A program made the translations under genes and the position numbers. From the NCBI GenBank assembly GCA_003254905.1, contig QANU01047209.1, positions 506,695 through 570,694 of the forward strand: a stretch of 64,000 nt of DNA. The letters run 5' to 3'. The notes under the pieces were generated by a model. It searched no databases. It saw only the letters and a program-made list of their open reading frames with translations, and was not told the DNA's origin. Origin of the DNA: Nissolia schottii. Lineage: Eukaryota; Streptophyta; Magnoliopsida; Fabales; Fabaceae. Within the stretch, counting starts at the first letter, position 1. The number at the start of each line of letters is the position of its first letter. This document shows positions 1 to 13,073 of this stretch, piece after piece.

Positions 1-1327
1 CTTTGGATGTGTTACACTATTTTGTTTCCAAATAAAAGATTTTACATTTTTATTATAATTAAACATTTAAGTTAAGGAAAACTTTTGTCCTGATACATAG
101 TCAGGACATAATTTTAGATTGTCAAAGACTTGTAAAAAATAGTTACAGTAACTCAAATTGTAGCAACAATACCAAAACCGCTTGATAAGGCAACTCATTG
201 GCTATTTGGCTTGATTATCTTTTGATTATGATGATGAATAAGGTTACAGAATTTTAATCAAAAAGTAAGGTTACACAAGATTACTGTTGGTACAGTGCAA
301 AGCAAGTGGTAACTAAGGTGTGTTAAACGAGCTGGGTCAAAATTATGTCTTTTTTTAGGGTCTAACTTGTTTATGGTCAACCCACAAGCCTAAACAAGTC
401 AGTCTGTCAACCCGTTTGTATTAAAAAAAAATTAAAATTTTAGTCTATTTTTTATGGTTTTGTGAATAAATATGCGTGGTCATTTTTACCTATTTTTTAT
501 CGTCTATCTATTAATTAATCGAAAAAATAGTTTAAATGGTTGATTGCGAGATTATATTATCTTTTTTGTTTCTTCAACTATCTTACTTAAAAGATATTAA
601 ATGCTATCAAATGCTATTTGAAATCGATTCATGAATTAATACAACTTTCATTAATCAAATGACAGCGTATAACATTGACGTGAGTATTGTTATGTTATTG
701 ATCAAAAACACAATTGGAACTCTTTCTTATAAATTAATCAATAATAAACAAGGTTTGAAACTATATATCAATTTGTAGGGTATAGATACTCATTGAAGGA
801 ATGAAATATAAAATTTATCAGTATTTATGTCATAACATAATAATATAAATATAGTTAAGTAGTTAAGCATAACAAATAGTTAAACATATTCAATTATAAG
901 TACAAATAGTTAAACTCTAAACTCTTAAACTCCAAAATAAAATTTTGAATCCAAAATGACTTTTTTTTTTAAATTTTCACAGACCTATTTTTTGTATGTA
1001 AAGTCCATCTATTTAACTGATATCAGAGACTGGACTCATTTTGAGAGCCCCAGTGGTAACAAATAGTAATTCGTTCAAGGCCCCAAGGCAAAAGATACAA
1101 CAATTCAAAGCAAGGCTTATCATCGCTAAGAAGAGCACAGTACAATACAAGGATTAGTAGATGCGTAAAGACCCAAACTATGAGCATGATCAGCAAGGAA
1201 ATGGGACATGATTTCCCCTCCTTATAGGCATGAACAAATTTCCCATTGTACCTTTCATGTTTTAATCATGAATGATAGCTTTCATATAAATCACTAGAAT
1301 GAAAACGTGTGAAGACATGAGCAAATC
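1..1327. other. AT-rich intergenic DNA, no gene seen
   Basis: This stretch is AT-rich with frequent stops in all frames. I see no conserved protein, RNA gene or clear transposon end. The right part (about 1040-1330) may belong to the LINE remnant that follows, but nothing recognisable is left in it. Confidence 0.5.
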
Positions 1328-1687
1328 TCACATTCCCCAAACTATCTTCACAATGATATGGCGATTCTTCAAATCAAGACCTCCACTCTCAGTCTCTCTC
1401 GGTTTCGTCAGATGATTCCAAATAACAGGATGAACTACGACGCCTATCCAATGAATTCCACACAAACCCCCTAGTGGCCCTTTCAAGGTTATCATTAATT
1501 CCTTTATTAGAGAGGAGATACATTTCATAGTGTAAATAGGTAAGGCTGAAAGAACCGTATGCGAGAGAGTGATTCTTCTAGTTAGGGAAAGGAATCTGAA
1601 CTTCCAAGAAGACACTCGCCTTTGGGTTTTATTTGGACTTCCATACAGGTAAACTGCCATCGTGGTTATAATTGCAACTGCTTCCAT
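1328..1687 (-). pseudogene. LINE (non-LTR retrotransposon) reverse-transcriptase remnant
   Basis: The open frame on the minus strand carries the pattern found near the C-terminal end of plant LINE reverse transcriptases: a SWK..FLSL..RITLSHTVLSALPIYTM segment, a tryptophan-containing linker, then a GGLDLKN-like segment. Only about 120 residues remain. The catalytic palm motif, the endonuclease and the RNase H are absent, and no poly(A) tail or target duplication can be assigned. It is a dead fragment. The assignment rests on remembered family patterns. Confidence 0.65.
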
Positions 1688-2214
1688 ACTTAAAAGTCTT
1701 ATTAGATGTATGATCCTTTTGTTTCCGGTTATCTTATTCGCATGGATTCATGCTACAAGCAGCAAATATGATCCCTCTGCTTGTCTACACTTCCACTTCC
1801 GATGAAATGAATTCAGTCGGTGTTAGTGTAACAAATTCTTGGAATCGCAGGCCTAAACCAAAATAATATTAGCTCATGGGGAAGAGTTACATTTAACACG
1901 CGGAGCTTGCATGGCTAAACCATACATGATTAGCATCTCAAAAGAATGGGCTAACCTCAACGTACAAACTAGCTAATGAGAAAAGGTTGTCCAAGGCAAG
2001 TTCTGAACCTAATTGATAAGTAACGTGAGACTTAGATTAAAACCAACAACTGAAACAAGCAAATAAAGAAGAAGCGATGTTGAAGTATCAGACAAGAGGG
2101 AATCAATATCACGGAAGTTGGAACAGATTACACAAGTAGTTTCTTAATACAACACAAAAGGACTGAACTCTTTGCAATTTCTACAAATGCATATCACCAT
2201 CACATATTAGGGCT
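1688..2214. other. Non-coding DNA downstream of psbW
   Basis: Nothing coding is seen here. The part next to 2214 should hold the 3' untranslated region and polyadenylation site of psbW, which reads leftward. Confidence 0.45.
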
Positions 2215-2872
<658 letters not shown>

Positions 2873-3077
2873 TTTTCTTCAGTAATGCTATTTGGATAGG
2901 AGTGTGGGTAGGCAACTTCTGATCAGAATATTGGTAGAGTTTATTTCACATGAATTGGCAGAGCTGACAAAAATTATTTATTAGTGGCGCATATTCAGCC
3001 CGTGCACCACACACCATGGATAGATTGAAAGCCCCTCGTTCGATATCCCTATCTGCAGAAACCCAATGATTTTCTTC

Positions 3078-3083
3078 CACGTG
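3078..3083 (-). promoter_or_regulatory. G-box (CACGTG) in the psbW promoter
   Basis: A palindromic CACGTG, with a further ACGT core a few bases away, lies about 205 bp upstream of the psbW start codon. G-boxes bind bZIP and bHLH (PIF/HY5-type) factors and are common in light-regulated photosynthesis genes. Its position fits that role, but binding is inferred. Confidence 0.45.
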
Positions 3084-3185
3084 TCACGTAATCTGCTTGG
3101 TGACCAATATTTCTCTCACATAATCGAAGCTTTCACTCTCCATCCAGAGAAACCCCGACGAGTTATAACGAGAAAGTGACTTGGT

Positions 3186-3771
3186 CATGGTTGGTAAACT
3201 CTCGAGTTAACTCTTAAACTCTTATGAGTTTACGATTTTACTACACAAAAACGAGTTAACACTTATGTAAACTCTTTTTTGGTAAACTCGTACGAGTTTA
3301 AGTAAACTCTCGATTCTACTAGCGAGTTCACGAGTTAAAATCTACCTACGAGTTTACGAGTTTACCTCAAAATGTACAAATTTTGTAACTTTGTTAGATA
3401 CTTACCTAACTTTGTTTATATTAGATAATGTATATTGAGTTTATTTTGTTAATTTCATATATTTATCATAATTGAGCTATGTTTTATTGAACTATAAAAT
3501 AATACATATACTGAATAAAGTATGACATAACCACTAAGTGTCATGCATTAAGGTGTATTTTATGATATGTCTTTCATTAATTTAATTTAAAGTTAACATT
3601 ATTCAATTTCAATTATAAATACATTATTTAATTAAGTTTAGTTCCTAATTATATTGCTTATAACATATTTTTTTACGTATGTAAACTCATACGAGTTTAC
3701 GAGTCGAGTTTACGATCCGAGTTTGCTGAGACTCCACGAGTTTACTTAAACTCTCGAGTTTGACAACCTTG
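3186..3771. mobile_element. hAT-type non-autonomous DNA transposon (MITE), 586 bp
   Basis: The element is bounded by an exact 8-bp direct repeat, GACTTGGT, at 3178-3185 and 3772-3779. The two ends form an imperfect inverted repeat: the left begins CATGGTTGGTAAACTC and the right end, read inward, begins CAAGGTTGTCAAACTC. Both subterminal regions are packed with short copies of ACGAGTTTA or its complement, while the middle is plain AT-rich DNA with no transposase. An 8-bp duplication and many short subterminal motifs are hallmarks of the hAT superfamily. It sits between the convergent sides of psbW and GAUT6, within 310 bp of the psbW start codon. Confidence 0.8.
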
Positions 3772-3779
3772 GACTTGGT

Positions 3780-4304
3780 AAATTAGTTAAAAATTGTTGA
3801 TGACGGCCAGGCAAATCAACACCAAAAAAGACGACATTGATTTATTGATATTTTAAGTCATGGGCGAGGAGGCGAACACGAACAACACTTGAGTACAATG
3901 CCAAGAGGTATGTGTAAAGCAATACAAATGGCAGCTATCACTTCCAACAATTATGTAAATTTGCTCCTCGAAGTAAAATATAACTTGGGTCCCAGTTTGC
4001 GCGTGAATTAATGGCAAAGAACAGTGGCATGACCTAATACATGAAGGAGATAAATTATGTACACAACAACCAATAGCATCTGCAACCAACTAAAATGCCT
4101 ATATGATTCTTATTTCATCGTGAATGTCACTATCGAATTAGCTAAGCTTCTAAAAAGATATGTGAAGAAAATTTTGATGAGCTATGAAGGGCTTTACAAG
4201 AAGAATTGCCAAGAACCAAGAAAGAATCGACTGAAGCAAGCAACAAATGAGCCAACGAACAAGTTAACACCACAAGCCTGGTAAAGCAATAGTTGGATTT
4301 AGGA
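3780..4304. other. Intergenic DNA, 3' side of GAUT6
   Basis: No conserved coding sequence is seen. The right part should contain the 3' untranslated region of the galacturonosyltransferase gene, which reads leftward and stops at 4305. Short open frames here look like chance. Confidence 0.45.
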
Positions 4305-7300
4305 CTACGCCTGAAGATTGCACCGTTGCAAAAAAGGGTGGTCAAAATTCACAAATTTGGTCCAATAACTTTTATATCTTCCCATCGCAATATCCATCCA
4401 TGGCTTCCTAATTCCATCATAGTGTATAACGGCCGACTGCTCAATCACATTTTTATCGACACCTGAGTCAAAACCAAGGCCAAGAGCATGCCACCGTCTG
4501 TCCAAAATCTTTGTCTTGTTATAGAAGGTGAGCCAGCCTATAGGCAGACTTCCACTGTTCCACAATGGCCTCTTAGAACCCTGAAACCAATAACCAAGAA
4601 AAGCAAACACATTAGATTATCATGTTATAATTGATAGAACTTTTTTTTTGGTACATATAATTGATAGAAATTTAGTGTCATGGAGATGCAATATTAGTCT
4701 AACATGCAAATAAAAAGTCATAATAAGAAGTCATAAACTACTAGTTTAAGCATTCTGATCAAGCAAAAGAAAAATATGCCCAAGGATTTTATACAATCAA
4801 ATTTCAAAGGAATAGAACCCAAAAGTGATTTGGTCCCGAAAAGTGAACTGCAACTCCATGCATAATTTACTTACAATGTCAGGGGTTTGAATCCTAGAGT
4901 TGTCAATTTGAAGAAGTTGTGACATTTTACCTCCGCATAGTTATTAATGCCAACATTTAAATGCAGGAATGTTGGAGGCATAAATTTTTTTGGGAAAAAG
5001 ATTGAATTTGTTGGGGGCATAAAAAATAGTTTCCTTAAGAATAAGAGGAAAAATAAAATAAAATAAAATAAAGAAGCCTACAACAAAGGAAAAATATTTC
5101 TTTAACCATACCATTTGCATATATTTGTGATAGACGGCAGTTAAATTATGTCTCCTCCATTGTTGCAAATCAAACAAATTCATCCCAAATGCCCAAGTGC
5201 AAGCATTGGCATCAAACCTCTTTGAAATGAATGGATCTGAGAAGTTTATGAGCATATCCATCCTATGAAATGAAGTTTCACCTTCCTCACAAGTCCCAAC
5301 TGCTGCAATTACTTTTCCTTTCATATTAGTATTCCACAATCTACCGAGATCTTGTTGAACCACCACATCATGATCAAAGAGCACAATCTTATTTAGAGAT
5401 GGGAAGATTTTTGGCAGGTAGAAACGCAGGTAGTTCAATTCAGAAGTATATCTTGGATCGCTAGAATTATATTTCTTGAAAGCATTGTACTTGGACAACC
5501 ATTCAAAGTTGTCTAGGCTCTGTACGTGGACTGTGGCTCTGCCAGGAGGGTTTAATAAGAACCACATTGAGATTGCAGGAAAATATAGTGAATTGGTCAC
5601 TACATGGAAAACAAGCTTATCCTCCTCCTGCAATTTAGAAGTCATTGTCAAGCTTTCTCACCGCTATGTACAGGCTAACAACAACAACTAAGTCGTATCC
5701 CACTCAGTGGGATCATTTACATGGGTTAATCAATGGCATCATCATTAGGCTGGAAATAAACTAAAAAAGATTACTCTACATCAGAGGCAGGGTTTGATCC
5801 AGGCGCAGGAGCATGCATTTTTCTAAGAAAAGAAGACTTTACTATTAAGGGTATTTCATATACCTTTTCCTCTCTTGCTGAATCATATTTGCAGCAAGTT
5901 AGAGACTTCTATATAAGTGCTGAGAAAGCTTACAAGGAAGCAAGAGCTGCTCTCACTGGAAAATCACTGTTTCTTCATTAATGGTGTGTGAGATGTTTTT
6001 AGTAACAATTGCCCTTCTAAAATAGATCAATTTACTAAGAGCAGCATAGAAGCAGATAAAGGTGTTGAATATCGAAATACAAGGGAGGTACTTTAAAGGA
6101 CTTTTGATTTAGTAGTGAGAGTCCATTATGAAAGAGCATATATCTTCTTGTGTTTTTATGGTTTGGCTTCTTGATTCTGCAATAGGTCCTGTCACTTCTG
6201 TGGCACCTGGAGCTGCCACTTTGTAACTTTTTTTGAGGTAGTCAGGATGGGGATTCAAACTTCAAATTGCAATCAAAATCAAAATAGCTAAAAACAAAAT
6301 TCTAATTATAATGCATCCCAGGTTCAAGAGACGATGACAATGAGACAAAGTTGGTGCCAGCATCATGCCTTCTTACTTCCTTCTCTTATTATAATCACCG
6401 ACTCCAAAGGTAAATAATATCTTGTAGAAAATGTTCAAACATAAAACAAGCATTATGTGTTACACATTAACTGCAATAAGTGTAGAGAAGACTTTTGGTC
6501 GATATGGAGGTGATTTGTGGGACATTGCCTGTCCAAAATAGTCACTAAGGGACTAAGCTTCCTACAAATAACTTGATAGCTAAACTTATTAGCATTGAAT
6601 TTGCTCATATCTTTTTTCCTTTTCCAGCAGTCGTATCAGGGTTCAATACTAACCAAATGTATTAGCAAAGAGCAGTTGAATACAAAGTGAAAAACAAAAG
6701 TCAATCCATCATTAATAAAAGGTATTTACCTTGGCAGCAGATACAGTTGAATTAACAACCACTGCACAAGCAAGAACATTGTCAGAGAAGACAGCATAAT
6801 GATGAAGTTCTGGATCATAAATCTTGTTTTCATTTGGGAGCTTCCTCTCCTCAGGTCTGAGGTCAAAGTAATCAGCAGTAAGCCGCATAGAAAGACAGTG
6901 AAGACCTTTCGGGGTGGTCCTTGCAGCAAGATTAACAAGATGTGTTGCCTGATAACGCTGAGAACGAAGTTGCTCTTCAGCATTATGATTCATTGCACGG
7001 AGCTTAGAAGCCATAGCAGAGCAGTGTGGGAAAGCACGGTGGGCTTTAGATAGTGAAGCCTCCATGTGCCTCATTCTCTGCAAAGCACTGTGAACTTCAC
7101 TTGTTTTCAGATTGAAAAATATCTTAATTTTCTTTTTAACAGTTCATATTGCATCAAAGTTCTACATAAATTCGTTCATATTGCATCAAAGTTCTACATA
7201 AATTCTTTCTCCATCATTATTTTTGCACTGGAGAACAAGCTTTCAATAGATTTTCACAGACTGGAAATTGAACTTTTAAGAAGAAAACAGTTGTTTTGGT

Positions 7301-10189
7301 CTCTGAAAAACATGTTTCATGATGTGATCCTTCCACTTCTAATTTCTCAACTGAAACCTTATCCATTTAATTTGCTTCAACAAACCCTTATGAAAAACAT
7401 AACTGCTTCAATCAGCACTGTGAATTGGAAGGACCATATAGAAGAAAATTGAAAGATACAAGGATTCAACAGAGAAAATTAGTTGTGGTTGATCAAATAA
7501 AAATATGGTACATCTTTCAAGGCCCAAAGCATTAATTTTCTCTTCAATTTTACACATTGTATTCAGTACAAACTGGCAATAATTTCTTAATGAAATGCAA
7601 TTACGGAGAGGTCTTTACCTCCTTGACAGATCTGAATCCCAGGTGGCTTCTCCAACTGCATGTTCCATCTCTTTTATTCGCAGTTTCAACTCCTTGAACA
7701 AGTGTGAGTTGCTGCTTGGTGGAGCAAAGCTCAAGTAAGCTCTGGCTCTAATAATTTGATCCTTAATCTCCTCTACACGGGATTGAGATTGTGAAACCTG
7801 ATCATTTTGTGTTGCTTTTCGGTCAGATTTCTTATCTGTCAATTCAACATTCTCATCTGTCATTCTTTGAGACTGAGTGTGTATATTCTGATTGTTCATA
7901 ACTGGTGCATCAAATTTCTCCTGTAAATAAAACCAAATTAAAAAAATTAATATAAGCTTGTTAAGATAAATTTCTCTACACAGTTCAATTGCATATATAT
8001 ATTCCTCAAATAGATGTAGACACATAAAAAATATAAAGTTTGTCACCATGAATGACTGCTATTTTTTGTATATACATCATTTGCCTCTCTTGTGAAGATC
8101 TATATATCTAGTTAGAAACATGGAGCAGCAAAAAAATGGCATTGTTGTTTTCAGAGGTTCAACAAGCAAATATCTTCTCCAAAATGGATTAGGATCCTCT
8201 AAAATTAAAGGTTACAATTAAAAATGTAAAGTGGGTAATCATTGACTATAAAGTTAGGAGAGTTGGTTAATTTTCAGTTTTCAAAAATTCATATATAGAT
8301 TGGTGCCACGTTGCTTATAAATTAAAAGTCTAAACTACTATTTTGTCCACCAAGCAGGTAACATTTCACATCATACTTAGGTTTAAATTAACTTTTTAAA
8401 TTAACTTTGCAGTCCCTGTACTTGTACCTGATTTTAGTTTTAGTGCTTATATTTTTTTTTTTTTTTTCATTTTTCCCACACTGGAACCCTCTTAAGAAGT
8501 TAGTACCTATCATGACATCCTTGCATGACGATGTTAGCTGTTAATCTGTGTCAAACAGAATATGTGGCAGAGCTTATGTGACACTGAGTAACAGTTAGAT
8601 GAAAATTTATCACCTTCTCAGCACTCCCTATTTTCCTTCAAACAGCCAAGTGTTAATTAAACATATACTCTAAGCCTTTCATCATCGTTGTTCATTCCAA
8701 ATTCAAAACATGTTTATGGGACTCTAAGACTTGCTTACAAGAGACTGTTGTGTGAAGCTGATGACAAGGGCAAAGGGTTTTTTTTAATAGTTAGGGTTTT
8801 AATATAAGACTACAGTAATGTATTTGAACCCATAACGTTTAATATATGAGATGAACTGTTTAAGGACTCATGCAACCTTGACAGAAAATAAGAATATTAA
8901 GAATCTTGGTATTTTCTGAAACTTGATACCAGTACATTTTCATTGAGATGAGAAACAGTGCAGAACTACAGATACATTCTGATTGCAAGTAAACTATTTT
9001 TTAACCTTTCATTGCAGATTTTAAAAAATGCAAGCATGTGGCCTTCAGTTTTAATGGAAGTGATTCAAAAGAATTAGTACAAACCTTATCTCCACCCACG
9101 GAGGATAATATTTTCTGCAGAGCTTCCTGTTCTTGTCTTTCGTCATGGTCTAACTCTGAAACTTAACAGCAGTGAGTGCTTAAGTGGCATCACATAAAAC
9201 CCCAAATATTTAAGAACTATAATGTTCAACTACAGATACCGACCATTTATTTCCAGAAGGTTACTTCTGCTCCCCTCAATTATAGACTTCTGAGAATCAT
9301 TGATGGATTCTGAATTGTTACCAGCTGTTGAACCAAAATCATTTTCCTTATAAACAACTTGCCTTGGCTCTTCTAATTCTTCAGCGCCTTCCTGAATTGC
9401 CAAGACAAGCACAAATATTAATATCTTTATTCTCCAATCCAAAAGCTAAGCACGTAGATCTAGGAAAATTTTAAGCAGAAGTCTTCCAGTACCTGTTCTA
9501 CAGCATTCAATTTCAAAGGATCTGTCCTGTATGTCTGCAACAAACAAAAAACGAATCAATTCAATTTCCGTGGCAGATAATCAGAAGGCGCAGAAGTTCA
9601 ATCAGAAGCTGAGGAAGCACAACACAAATCTCTCCCAGTTAAGATAATCTAAACGCAAATATCAGAGTATCCATGAGATTAAAATCGAAGAGAGCACAAG
9701 AAATTGCGCTGAGCTCTCGGTCCACAAACTTTTCAACTCACCGACACTAAAACAGTCTAAATAGAAATTCAATAAAGAAATTCATTCACTATATTTGATC
9801 TTACTCATTTTCTTTCGGAACAACTAAACATGTAGAACTACAGACGCAGTTCAAATAAAAACAAAAAAGAAGGAATAATCAGGTTCGAGGAGCAGGATTC
9901 TTACGACACTCGACAAATCATCCAGAAACTCTCTACTTCCTGTAAACGAAATTCACAGAAACGCAACGTCAATTAAAACGGAGATAATAACCAAAAAAAA
10001 TGGAAAGTGAGCACTCGGAACACGCAAACATGCTTGCAGGAGAGGGAATTGATAGCTTCTTATATGTATTCTATTACCGTCGGGAGAGAGAAATTTGAGC
10101 CTGTAAGAGACGAAGACGAGAGGAGTGACGACGGAGAGAGAGAGTAGAGCGAGGATCAGAGTCCTCTGCCACCGGCGAATCTGCTTCAT
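4305..10189 (-). CDS. GAUT6: Galacturonosyltransferase, GAUT6-like (GT8 family, pectin biosynthesis)
   Basis: This is a probable Golgi alpha-1,4-galacturonosyltransferase adding UDP-galacturonate to pectin. The nine exons in transcript order are 10078-10189, 9905-9939, 9493-9534, 9244-9391, 9085-9155, 7619-7920, 6730-7087, 5112-5627 and 4305-4580. All introns are GT-AG, and the joined frame is open for 619 aa against 589 aa in Arabidopsis GAUT6. Residues 1-8 are basic, and residues 9-30 form a type II signal anchor. A variable stem extends to about residue 200. The GT8 catalytic domain follows, with the metal-binding DxD as DHD at residues 441-443 in LFDHDVVVQ. Further signatures are NFSDPFISKRFD, CTWAFGMNLFDL, WNSGSLPIGWLTFY and the end CNLQA, the last shared with GAUT6. 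Exons 2, 3 and 5 are only 35, 42 and 71 nt. The exon 4 donor (G|GTCGGT) is weak but is the only one that keeps frame. The family is certain; the subfamily is very likely. Confidence 0.92.
5671..5770. repeat. Dispersed stem-loop repeat (SINE-like), copy 1
   Basis: A run of AAC triplets is followed by the palindrome TCCCACTCAGTGGGA and a TTACATGG..AATCAATGG segment. This arrangement is a common dispersed repeat in legume introns and untranslated regions. A second, diverged copy lies near 38297. This copy sits in the intron between exons 7 and 8 of GAUT6. The outer limits are approximate, and the SINE-like class is from memory. Confidence 0.5.
7142..7205. repeat. Two tandem copies of a 32-bp unit in a GAUT6 intron
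   Basis: The 32 bases from 7142 to 7173 are repeated without change at 7174-7205. The perfect identity suggests a recent duplication. It lies in the intron between exons 6 and 7, about 55 bases upstream of the exon 7 acceptor. Confidence 0.85.
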
Positions 10190-10336
10190 CGGCGGCGTCG
10201 GTCACCGACGGTGGACAAACCGAATTGTTCTCCAGAAGCACATTACAGAAGAATCCAATTCAATTGAATTCGATGCTTCCAACAATAGCAACGAACACAG
10301 AGCCCTAGGGTTTCAGTTATTTGCTTTTGCTCTTTT

Positions 10337-10440
10337 TAGAGAGAGAGAGAGAGAGAAAGAAAGAGGAAGCAGCTCCATCCATGTTCTTCCGCCTGCGAGA
10401 ATTACCTTTGTTTAATTTCTCTCTCTCTCTCTCTCTCTCT
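10337..10440. repeat. GA and CT microsatellites upstream of GAUT6
   Basis: A (GA)n run at 10337-10356 and a (CT)n run at 10418-10440 lie 150 to 250 bp before the GAUT6 start codon, probably in its 5' untranslated region or core promoter. Such tracts are common near plant transcription starts. Because the two runs are complementary, a transcript crossing both could fold. Confidence 0.75.
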
Positions 10441-10442
10441 GT

Positions 10443-11927
10443 CTTTTTTTAACTTTCTTTTTTTATTTTTTATTTTTTTTTCTGTTGGCATTTATATAGT
10501 TTTGGGAGTTGCCTCAAGATTTGTGCCGAGAGTTTGACCCGAGAGGAATAATAGAACCGGTGCTTGAGCATGCATCATGGATGATGCGGATGACGGATAT
10601 ACGTTGATGTGATAGTCATAGTGATATTAGTACGCCATTTGATACCAAGCTCTGCTGAGTTTTGATTGATTGTTCTTTTTTATTTTTATTTTAAGCAGTG
10701 TGATCGTGGGTGAGCAAACTTGCAGAATATTGAAGATTATTGTTCGATTAGTGTGTGTCAAAGCTAAATGTAGGAGAATTAATTAATTAATTAAAATAAT
10801 GATTTGAGAGATTAGTGTAAATATGTTTGCAAATATGGGTCATAAATTTGCTGTGCTCGTTGCTAGCTGTCTGTTTTCATTTTGGCGCCTGTGATGCGCC
10901 AATCAAGCCAGAATGATCAACCTACCTAAGTAAAAGGTAACAATGTCACGAGAATCCTCCCTTGCTTACCTCGCTTGTGATAATTAAAATCAAACCAAAC
11001 TTTGAATTTATGCAATTTTTTTCTCCTTTTTGAGTGAATGTTAATATTGCAAACATGGTCTAGATTTTAGCATCTCATATTTTGATACATTTGTAATAAA
11101 AGTGAGTTTAAAGTCTTGAAAGAGATTAATTATTGTCGGGGACAGATATCAACCAACCAAAAAAAACTTATAAACTCAACTAAACCTTGTGTGAGTGTCC
11201 CTAAAATAACATCATAAATTTGTGTCTATAAAAAAAATTGATTTGAAGTTTTAAATTGTGATTGAATTTTTTACAATTAAAATAGATAAAATCATACTAA
11301 AATTACTTGAAATAAATTATGGATCTGGTCATTTGCCTACAAATGTTATCGTATTTCACATTGCACTTAATATATATAAAATAGTTAAAATTAAATTATA
11401 ATTATAATTTTATGAAGAAAGAATATCACTTCATATCAAATCATAAAATAAATTAATAAAAGTGAATATATGTATATAGCTGTTTGAAATATAAATTTCT
11501 TCAATTTCAACATTTAAATAAAAATATGATCAAAACAATTATTATTTGATGAAAGGGTAACGATCTGATGCAAATAATGGATGACAAGGATGGCATAAGT
11601 GAGTATTATTAATACCAAATGTGTGTCAAGCTTATGTGGAGGAGGGCCATATCCTTTGTTGGTGGCCTTAATGGAAGGGGTGTGTTGTCTTCAAATGAAT
11701 CATGGAAAACGCTTACGAGCTTGACGGATGGCTATTTTCATTTTCATGATGATGTAGTTGGTTTCCCTATCAGCACAAGCATTATGAATGAATTCCCCTA
11801 TTGCCACATGTATTTCCGTGCCCTGCCAGAAGAAATCAAGAGGAAATTCAAGTGACTACAAAATGTTCATTAACTCCAGCGCACCAAAGCATTATTTTTT
11901 TCGCATTACTATAGAAGAAATGTTTGA
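10443..11927. other. Intergenic DNA, GAUT6 promoter side
   Basis: This AT-rich stretch contains no gene that I can support. The left part is the probable distal promoter of GAUT6. One 78-codon open frame at 11619-11855 resembles nothing I recognise and is not called. Confidence 0.4.
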
Positions 11928-11936
11928 AAAATTTAA

Positions 11937-12234
11937 GGGTTAATTAAGTTTTTAGTCCCTATAATATGAAAAAGTTTGGTTTTAGTCCCTTATGATAAGT
12001 TTTAGTCCCTGTAAAATGTGAAAATTTGATTTTGGTCCCTGTGTACGGTTGGTGATGGACAGTGATGTAGAAATAGTCCCTGATGACGGGTTAACTGACA
12101 CGTCATCACCGTCCATCATCAACTGCCCACAGGGACCAAAATCAAATTTTCACATTTTACAGGGACTAAAACTTGTCATGAGAGACTAAAACCAAAATTT
12201 TTCATATTACAGAGATTAAAAACTTAATTAACCC
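11937..12234. mobile_element. Mutator-type MITE, 298 bp, with 9-bp target duplication
   Basis: The element is a long imperfect palindrome. Its ends form a perfect 18-bp inverted repeat, GGGTTAATTAAGTTTTTA, and the arms carry several spaced TTTAGTCCCT motifs. It is flanked by the exact 9-bp repeat AAAATTTAA at 11928-11936 and 12235-12243. A 9-bp duplication with long inverted repeats is the signature of Mutator-like elements (MULEs). There is no coding capacity, so it would need a transposase supplied in trans. Repeats with AGTCCCT arms are frequent in legume genomes. Confidence 0.85.
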
Positions 12235-13000
12235 AAAATTTAATTTATAAACTTAAATATTAATTTATATATTTTAATGAATGATATTTAATATTTATTT
12301 TTTATTTTATCTCTTAAATATTAAATATTATTTATTAAAATATGTAAATTGATATTTAGACCAATAAGTTAAGTTTTAGTTGTGTATTTTTATATCATTA
12401 TCAGCATTGACTAGATTGATCACAGATTTATTTGTCTATCTTAACCAATGGAATGGTGACACATAGATTACGAGGAGTAGTCTTGCATTGAAACTAGGCT
12501 TGACTACATTTTCTGCGTTCGATTGGTCATCTAATCTAATAATAATAAAACAGGATCTAGAACATTTTATGGCAGGGTAAAATAAAAGAAAAAAGAAAAA
12601 TAGCCACAATCCAGAGAACATAACACCAGTAGCAGTTAAAGGGACAGGGACTGGAACACTAGAATGTGGAAACATTATCTTCAATACTGTGCCAGCAAGT
12701 ACTCCTATAATTATTTTTGTATAATTATTTTTGCATATCTATTCCACAATCACGTTATTTTACTAAAATTCTCTAATAAATTGTTTTGTTCATTCCTTTT
12801 GTTCTTTTGTTTTTGTCCATTCTCTTTTAATTCCGTGCTTTATTTTTTTGGCTTCGTTGTTACTCATTCTCTCTTAGTATATTGATTCGTTTTGGTTTAT
12901 GCTCGATCATTCTCGTTCTGTCACTTTTTATCTGTTCTATGTTTTCTCGTTCTATAATCATTTATGTAATTGATGTGCATATTTCATATACAATTTAGTG

Positions 13001-13072
13001 ACACGATTTAGTGACATAACATTTTATTATACTTAGACACGATTTAGTGACATAACATTTTATTATACTCAG
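13001..13072. repeat. Two tandem copies of a 36-bp unit
   Basis: The units at 13001-13036 and 13037-13072 differ at one base. A third, diverged partial copy follows near 13312-13337, so the pair belongs to the larger duplication described in the next entry. Confidence 0.8.
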
Positions 13073-13073
13073 A

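Noticed and set aside
8390-8600. Half of a possible repeat with GCAGTCCCTGTACTTGTACC and later GATGTTAGCTGTTAATC
   Set aside because: It resembles one arm of the AGTCCCT-type legume repeats, but no matching arm or target duplication was found.
11619-11855. 78-codon plus-strand frame with a WKTLTSLTDGYFHFHDD-like stretch
   Set aside because: No family recognised and no neighbouring exons. It could be a fragment of an old gene, but the sequence alone does not support a call.
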